Of a stretch of 10,787 nt of DNA, positions 6,262-10,787 are shown in pieces. Under the pieces are notes generated by a model. It searched no databases. It was not told the DNA's origin and worked only from the letters and a program-made list of their open reading frames with translations. Origin of the DNA: Nitrospinota bacterium (GTDB lineage Bacteria; Nitrospinota; Nitrospinia; SZUA-224); the NCBI GenBank assembly GCA_016212345.1, contig JACRGM010000052.1:1-10787 (forward strand). Direction: 5' to 3'. Within the stretch, counting starts at the first letter, position 1, and every line of letters begins with the position of its first letter. The position numbers and the translations under genes were made by a program.

Positions 6262-8016
6262 ATGAAGAATGACGGTGATATTATAGCAATGAGAAGGGTA
6301 TATATAGGTGCTATAGGTGTAGGACTAATGATCGGTATACTATTCCCTTTATACTCTGCTACCTTCCTTGGATTAAGGAATATCTTCTTTAGTATATTTA
6401 GCATATATTATATTGTCGGCTCATTGATAATAGGTCTCTTGATAGGGATACTCTCCTACATAGCGATCAAGACTATTATGAGAACCACCTTCCATGCCCT
6501 ACATAAGAGGATGAAGAATGAGATAGGGATAAGGGATACGGATATAAATCCCCACTTAAAGTCAGAAGATTATAGTATCTTTTATAATGCAAGAGATGGG
6601 GATGAGATAGAAAGGTTAAGGGAAGATATTTTTGATATATTCCATACCATTGGAAAGACTGTAAGGGATATAAAAGGTCTCTTTAAGGTGATGGAAGAGT
6701 CATACCTAAAGATATCTATGGATATAAAAGAGAGGGGAGATAAGATTGATAAAGACCTATCTAGTGTAAACAATCTATTATCCTTTATAGAACAGAAGAG
6801 AATGATAGATGAAGAGATACATAAGAATACCTTATCCATCTCTTCAATATTGGCCAATCTATCATCATCTATTATAGAGATGACTGCCTCCACAGAAGAG
6901 GTGGCCGAGAAATCAGAGAGATTATCCTCATCCCTGATGGATACCTCTTCCTCTATAGAGGAGATGGCTACCTCTGTAAAAGAGGTGGCTAATAATATCG
7001 AGTTTCTCTCTGTGTCAGCCGAAGAAACTGGTTCTGCAATAAGCGATATAGATACTTCAATAAAGGGGGTAGAGAAGAATGCTAGAATTTCACTTAAGAT
7101 GTCTACAGAATCTTCTGCTGATGCTGAGGACGGCAAGAGGTCGGTAATCCATACCATAGAAGGGATGAAGAGGATAAAAGAGGTAATCGAGGATTCAGCG
7201 AATATCATATTTGTTCTAGGAAAGAGGTCAAAAGAGATAGGGGATATACTAAAGGTGATAGAGCATGTTGCAGAGAAGACAAATCTTTTAGCAGTAAATG
7301 CTGGTATACTTGCTGCTCATGCAGGTGAACATACAGGTGGATTTGGGGTAATAGCCACAGAGATCAGGGAGTTAGCCGATCGTACTGCCTCATCAATAAA
7401 GGAGATCTCCAAGATCATAAAAACCGTGCAGAAGGAGTCTCTAGATGCAGTTGAAAGGATAAAGGTTGCCTCAAAGAGTGGAACCGAAGGGGTAAGGCTA
7501 TCAACTCAGGCAGGAGAGGCACTCGACAAGATACTACATAGCATAGATAGATCAAAGGAGATGGCCGATCAGATCGCAATAGCAACTAGTGATCAGACAG
7601 AAGGTAGCAGGGTAGTAAGGGATGCTATAGAGAATGTAACAAATCTTCTCAAACAGATGACAAAGGCGACAAGGGAACAGGCTAGTGCAAGTGAACAGAT
7701 AATAAAGGCTACAGGGGATGTGATGGATACCTCTGGAGAGATAAAGAGGATAACCATAGAACAGGCAAAATGTGGGGACAATATAAAACAGATGATAAAT
7801 GAAGTAACTGAGAAGATACGAGATATATCAAGGGGGATAGAGGAGCAGAGGAGGGGTGGTGAAGAGATTATAAGGGGTGTAAAGGATATTGCTATGATTA
7901 TGAAAGAAGATACAGATAATACCTCCATGATATATTCTGATTTAAAGGGAGTGATTAGTGGAGATAGGCTAAAGGGATGTCTATGCTTATTTAATGATCT
8001 AACGATAAGGGAATAA
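6262..8016 (+). CDS. Divergent methyl-accepting receptor with two membrane segments and almost no periplasmic domain
   Basis: A 584-aa receptor-like protein (from ATG 6262). Two hydrophobic segments, about 9-32 and 41-66, are joined by a loop of only about ten residues, so there is no periplasmic ligand domain. A region ending DGDEIERLREDIFDIFHTI resembles the second half of a HAMP domain but is degenerate. The signalling region aligns with that of the preceding receptor (SSSIEEMATSVKEVANNIEF; SAEETGSAISDIDTSIKGVE), which supports an origin by duplication or from a common group. The tip reads NAGILAAHAGEHTGGFGVIA (starting at N346) and departs from the usual NAAxxAAxAGExGKGFAVVA at several positions. 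The C-terminus has an unusual cysteine-containing end (KGCLCLFNDLTIRE) and no CheR tether. It may sense membrane or cytoplasmic state, or act as an array partner for the haem receptor; this is inference. It is tightly linked to cheR, which starts one base after its stop. Confidence 0.9.
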   Translation: MKNDGDIIAMRRVYIGAIGVGLMIGILFPLYSATFLGLRNIFFSIFSIYYIVGSLIIGLLIGILSYIAIKTIMRTTFHALHKRMKNEIGIRDTDINPHLKSEDYSIFYNARDGDEIERLREDIFDIFHTIGKTVRDIKGLFKVMEESYLKISMDIKERGDKIDKDLSSVNNLLSFIEQKRMIDEEIHKNTLSISSILANLSSSIIEMTASTEEVAEKSERLSSSLMDTSSSIEEMATSVKEVANNIEFLSVSAEETGSAISDIDTSIKGVEKNARISLKMSTESSADAEDGKRSVIHTIEGMKRIKEVIEDSANIIFVLGKRSKEIGDILKVIEHVAEKTNLLAVNAGILAAHAGEHTGGFGVIATEIRELADRTASSIKEISKIIKTVQKESLDAVERIKVASKSGTEGVRLSTQAGEALDKILHSIDRSKEMADQIAIATSDQTEGSRVVRDAIENVTNLLKQMTKATREQASASEQIIKATGDVMDTSGEIKRITIEQAKCGDNIKQMINEVTEKIRDISRGIEEQRRGGEEIIRGVKDIAMIMKEDTDNTSMIYSDLKGVISGDRLKGCLCLFNDLTIRE

Positions 8017-8017
8017 A

Positions 8018-8857
8018 ATGGAAATCTCTACCCAATCTAAATTATCAGAAGATGTGTTTAGACTTTTGAGGGATTTTATATACGACTATTGCGGTATCTT
8101 CTTTGATGGTGATTCTAGATTTCTCTTAGAAAAGAAGCTATCAGGTCGTATAGATAAACTCCAGATAAGGAATTTTAGGGAGTACTATCATTTTTTGAGA
8201 TATGATAAGGGTAGTGGGGAGGAGCTTAACAGTATTATAGATATATTAACCACGAATGAGACCTATTTCTTCAGGGAATCTCAACAACTAAAGGCATTCT
8301 CAGAGGAGATATTACATGAGATCAGGGATAAGAAGAATATGGAGAAGACCCTTCGAATATGGAGTGCAGGATGTTCAACAGGAGAGGAACCTTACACCAT
8401 AGCCATCCTGATTATAGAAAGTGAGAGGTTTGCTGACTGGGATGTGGAGATATTTGCTAATGATATAAGCAGACGTGCCCTTAATATTGCCATGAATGGT
8501 GTTTACAAAAGATCATCTTTCAGATCAACCAATAAATTTTATATAGATAAATATTTTAAGGAAGAGAATGGTAGATTGAGGATTATTGATAAGGTTAAGG
8601 AGATCGTTAATTTTAGATATCTGAACCTTATGGACAAATGGAAGATAAATCTTCTTACAACAATGGATATCATCTTTTGTCGGAATGTCATAATCTATTT
8701 TGGCCATGAGGCTAGAAAGGGCTTGATAGAGAGTTTTAATAAAAAGATAGAGGATGGAGGATACCTTCTTCTCGGACATGCCGAATCATTGATCAATATA
8801 TCCACGGCATTTACACTGAGACATTTGAAAAATGATATTGTATATCAAAAGGGGTAG
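8018..8857 (+). CDS. cheR: Chemoreceptor glutamate methyltransferase CheR
   Basis: A 279-aa cytoplasmic S-adenosylmethionine-dependent methyltransferase that should methylate glutamates of the two receptors. The N-terminal helical domain (about 1-75) leads into the CheR signature TTNETYFFRE (79-88). The SAM-binding motif is IWSAGCSTGEEPYT (114-127), followed by EIFANDISRRAL (144-155), the acidic/aromatic block MDIIFCRNVIIYF (216-228) and GGYLLLGHAESL (247-258). The length is normal and no residue appears missing. Neither receptor in the window ends in a NWETF-like pentapeptide, so this CheR is expected to act without that tether. Its ATG follows the receptor stop by one base. Confidence 0.96.
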   Translation: MEISTQSKLSEDVFRLLRDFIYDYCGIFFDGDSRFLLEKKLSGRIDKLQIRNFREYYHFLRYDKGSGEELNSIIDILTTNETYFFRESQQLKAFSEEILHEIRDKKNMEKTLRIWSAGCSTGEEPYTIAILIIESERFADWDVEIFANDISRRALNIAMNGVYKRSSFRSTNKFYIDKYFKEENGRLRIIDKVKEIVNFRYLNLMDKWKINLLTTMDIIFCRNVIIYFGHEARKGLIESFNKKIEDGGYLLLGHAESLINISTAFTLRHLKNDIVYQKG

Positions 8858-8866
8858 TTTTTAGAG

Positions 8867-10003
8867 ATGACAAAGCTTATTAAGGTCTTGGTTGTTGATG
8901 ATTCTGCGTATAACAGAAAGGCGATATCCTCAATGCTGGAAAGCTCCAATCTCATCGAAGTTATAGATACTGCCATGGATGGAGAGGATGCCATCAAAAA
9001 ATTGATAAAACTTCAGCCTGACATGGTCACACTCGATCTGGAGATGCCACGCATGGATGGCTTCACCTTTCTTAGATGGGTTATGAGTAATCGCCCATTA
9101 CCAATATTGATTGTAAGTTCAAAGGGTAGTAAAGATAATGTATTCCAGGCTATGGAGTTAGGAGCAGTCGATTTCTTAGTAAAGCCCACAAGCGAGATAT
9201 CAGAGGAGATAAAGAACCTCAAAGATGAGCTGATAAACAAAGTAATAGGAGTTGCAGGCCTGAATATGGAGAAGATCATATCCCGTGTTGGTAGGGCAGG
9301 TATCTTGCCTGCTTATAGAGGAAGATCATTGCAGGGTCAGGATACAGAGGAAATGCATATGAGAGAATCAGACCCGTATAATAGTCTCCTATCCCAACCT
9401 ATAATAGATAAAAGGATAGATATGGTAGCTATTGGCGCCTCAACAGGTGGTCCAACAGCTATTGAGAGGATCATATCAGATCTACCAAAAGATCTACCTG
9501 TCCCTGTAGCTATAGCTCAGCATATGCCATCAGGTTTTACCAAGATGTTTGCTGATAGACTTGCTAAATCCTCCACAATTGAGGTGAAAGAGGCCGAAGA
9601 TGGTGATCTTGTAAGGGAGGGATTAGTATTGATCTGCCCAGGTGATGCTCATATGACATTTCAAAGGGAGAGGGAGAAGGAGAGGAATGAGGATATTAAA
9701 AGGGTAGTCCTAAAGAAGAGGAGTCCGACTGATAAATACCTCCCTTCAGTAGATATCATGATGGAGTCATCGGCAAAGATATTTGGCTCAAAGACCTTGG
9801 GGATCATTCTGACAGGGATGGGTAATGATGGCACACAAGGGATGAAGGCAATCAAGGAGAATAATGGACAGACCATTGCTGAATCAGAGGAGACCTCTAT
9901 TATATTCGGTATGCCAGGTGAGGCGATCAAGGCAGGGGTGGTGGATAAGGTAGTTCCACTTTACTCGATTGTTAAAGAGATAATTAGAAGATGCAAGCTA
10001 TAG
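8867..10003 (+). CDS. cheB: Chemoreceptor methylesterase/response regulator CheB
   Basis: A 378-aa protein-glutamate methylesterase (and probably deamidase), activated by phosphotransfer from CheA. The N-terminal REC domain (about 1-120) shows VLVVDDSAYNRKAI, phospho-acceptor D57 in LDLEMPRMDG and K106 in DFLVKPT. A linker of about 60 residues leads to the esterase domain with Ser192 in GASTGGPTAI, His219 in AQHMPSGF and Asp321 in GMGNDGTQGM, the expected catalytic triad. It starts nine bases after cheR and is the last gene of the co-directional run. With CheR it completes an adaptation module, so the system can adapt to constant stimulus. I see no clear intrinsic terminator directly after its TAG stop. 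Confidence 0.97.
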   Translation: MTKLIKVLVVDDSAYNRKAISSMLESSNLIEVIDTAMDGEDAIKKLIKLQPDMVTLDLEMPRMDGFTFLRWVMSNRPLPILIVSSKGSKDNVFQAMELGAVDFLVKPTSEISEEIKNLKDELINKVIGVAGLNMEKIISRVGRAGILPAYRGRSLQGQDTEEMHMRESDPYNSLLSQPIIDKRIDMVAIGASTGGPTAIERIISDLPKDLPVPVAIAQHMPSGFTKMFADRLAKSSTIEVKEAEDGDLVREGLVLICPGDAHMTFQREREKERNEDIKRVVLKKRSPTDKYLPSVDIMMESSAKIFGSKTLGIILTGMGNDGTQGMKAIKENNGQTIAESEETSIIFGMPGEAIKAGVVDKVVPLYSIVKEIIRRCKL

Positions 10004-10129
10004 ACCTGAGTCTTCTAAATCTTACCTGTTTAATTTTCTAACATATTGAAATGCCTTTAAAACCTTTCTCTTCGGCCAACTCAATAAAACTATATATGTG
10101 GTTAATAATATATCCTTTATACTCATGTG
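10004..10129. other. Convergent intergenic stretch after cheB
   Basis: This AT-rich stretch lies between the cheB stop and the end of the minus-strand gene. The only dyad I can find is a 4-bp AGAC/GTCT stem close after the cheB stop, too weak to call a terminator. No open frame, tRNA or promoter of note is visible. The strong hairpin of the inverted-repeat element lies just beyond it and could serve both converging transcripts as an end point, which is inference. Confidence 0.4.
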
Positions 10130-10787
10130 TCACCTTAAGTCAACAACGCCATCTACAATAATACTATAGATTTTCAGATAATAAATTACACAAGGATAGA
10201 AGGAGAAATCCGAGTAAGGCGTACTGAGTAGTACGTTGTCGAGGATTTCGACTGATAACGCAGTGTAATTTGTTATATGGAAATCTATAGTCAATGTTTT
10301 AAAGCCGTGCTCTTGACTCTCAATAGGGTTGCCACTTGAATCAGCGCTCTTCACAATAAAATAGTATGTTGTATCTGGTGTTAAATCTGTAAGTTCTATG
10401 CTGTGCGATGTAACCAAGGTTGTATCTGATATAGAATCTGTGTACTCACCTGAGGTTATGCCGAATTCAACCACACTGTCTGAAGGTTCATCTGTATCCC
10501 ATGTTACTATTGCTGTGGTATCTGTTATGTCTAAAACAGCGACATCACTTATCACTGGTGGTGTTACATCTACTACTCTAAAGCCATTACGCAATATGCC
10601 ACCCTCCCCATTTGGATTTGTTACTATAATATTATAAGCGCTCTCTGGTAGATCTGGAGGAATAGTGGCTGTTATAGTGGTGGAGTCCTCTACATTGCCT
10701 TCTAATAATAGAGGTGTCATTGTGACCCAAAGACCTGAGTAACCATCTGCCACATATGCATAGCCCCCTGAGACATATACATCCACG
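10130..10787 (-). CDS. 3' part of a secreted/surface-type protein with LVIVD, IPT/TIG and fibronectin III modules
   Basis: The frame is open to the right edge, so the N-terminus is outside the window. About 218 codons are visible. The first 21 residues (DVYVSGGYAYVADGYSGLWV) match an LVIVD-type beta-propeller repeat. Residues about 22-73 resemble the second half of an IPT/TIG domain (TTITATIPPDLPESAYNIIV, then NPNGEGG and NGFRVV). Residues about 75-166 form a fibronectin III domain (TPPVISDVAV, TTAIVTWDTDEPSDSVVEFG, LTPDTTYYFIVKSADSSG, HGFKTLT). The remaining ~50 residues are not domain-like: about 167-207 are translated from the 121-bp inverted-repeat element, and the last ten (IIVDGVVDLR) come from beyond it. 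Such modular proteins are usually exported; role unknown. Its orientation is convergent with the che operon, so it is probably not functionally linked. The domain calls are fairly firm; the mature C-terminus is doubtful. Confidence 0.8.
   Translation of the reverse strand, partial: VDVYVSGGYAYVADGYSGLWVTMTPLLLEGNVEDSTTITATIPPDLPESAYNIIVTNPNGEGGILRNGFRVVDVTPPVISDVAVLDITDTTAIVTWDTDEPSDSVVEFGITSGEYTDSISDTTLVTSHSIELTDLTPDTTYYFIVKSADSSGNPIESQEHGFKTLTIDFHITNYTALSVEILDNVLLSTPYSDFSFYPCVIYYLKIYSIIVDGVVDLR
10167..10287 (+). mobile_element. 121-bp hairpin-forming inverted-repeat element (MITE-like), copy 2
   Basis: This is the same element as at 3953-4073, in the same orientation and identical except for A at 10196. 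Here the symmetry extends outward into the flanks (ACTATAGATTT on the left, AAATCTATAGT on the right), so the end-pairing is longer than in copy 1; this also makes the exact borders ambiguous by a few bases. It lies inside the minus-strand surface-protein frame, between the fibronectin III domain and the last ten codons, and is read through without a stop in that frame. Confidence 0.8.

Noticed and set aside
6582..7208. A 208-codon minus-strand open frame inside the second receptor, and similar ones within the first receptor
   Set aside because: They are shadows of coiled-coil coding sequence, rich in Ser/Ile/Glu with no domain, and lie fully inside well-supported genes on the other strand.
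10398..10637. A 79-codon plus-strand open frame
   Set aside because: It is antisense to the fibronectin III and IPT coding region and has no recognisable protein features.

Overview
The window is a chemosensory operon read on the + strand (about 573-10003). It is flanked by degraded or accessory DNA on the left and by the 3' end of a convergent surface-type protein gene on the right. The DNA is AT-rich. Its genes strongly prefer AGA/AGG for arginine and ATA for isoleucine. The CheA middle region, the receptor tip of the 'NAAILAAQAGEH' type and the periplasmic c-type haem receptor domain suggest an anaerobic or microaerobic Gram-negative-type bacterium. Nitrospirota, Desulfobacterota and Brocadiales-like lineages are all plausible; the sequence alone does not decide the phylum.

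Layout: 1-208 holds the C-terminal end of an unrecognised gene. 272-358 is a GC-richer remnant that looks like the extreme C-terminus of an Eco57I/PglX-like restriction-modification methylase. 359-572 is the upstream region of the operon, with a short tandem repeat and a weak promoter candidate. The operon then runs cheA, a REC-GGDEF response regulator, cheW, a haem-binding receptor, a second membrane receptor, cheR and cheB. Except for one interval, neighbours overlap by 1 nt or lie within about 11 nt of each other. 10004-10166 is a short convergent intergenic stretch, and 10130-10787 (minus strand) is the 3' part of a gene with LVIVD-repeat, IPT/TIG and fibronectin III modules.

How the genes work together: the two receptors, CheW and CheA should form a sensory array. 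CheR and CheB would methylate and demethylate the receptors. CheA would phosphorylate both CheB and the REC-GGDEF protein. The window has no stand-alone CheY, so the visible output is a diguanylate cyclase. This resembles in logic the Wsp-type (alternative cellular function) systems that control c-di-GMP, with input here apparently from a periplasmic haem c domain (redox or a gaseous ligand).

The most unusual feature is a 121-bp, almost fully self-complementary repeat present twice (3953-4073 and 10167-10287). The copies are in the same orientation and differ at one base. It looks like a TA-flanked miniature inverted-repeat element. One copy supplies the cheW stop codon and opens the only large gap in the operon. 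The other lies inside the 3' coding end of the right-hand gene and contributes about 40 codons to it.
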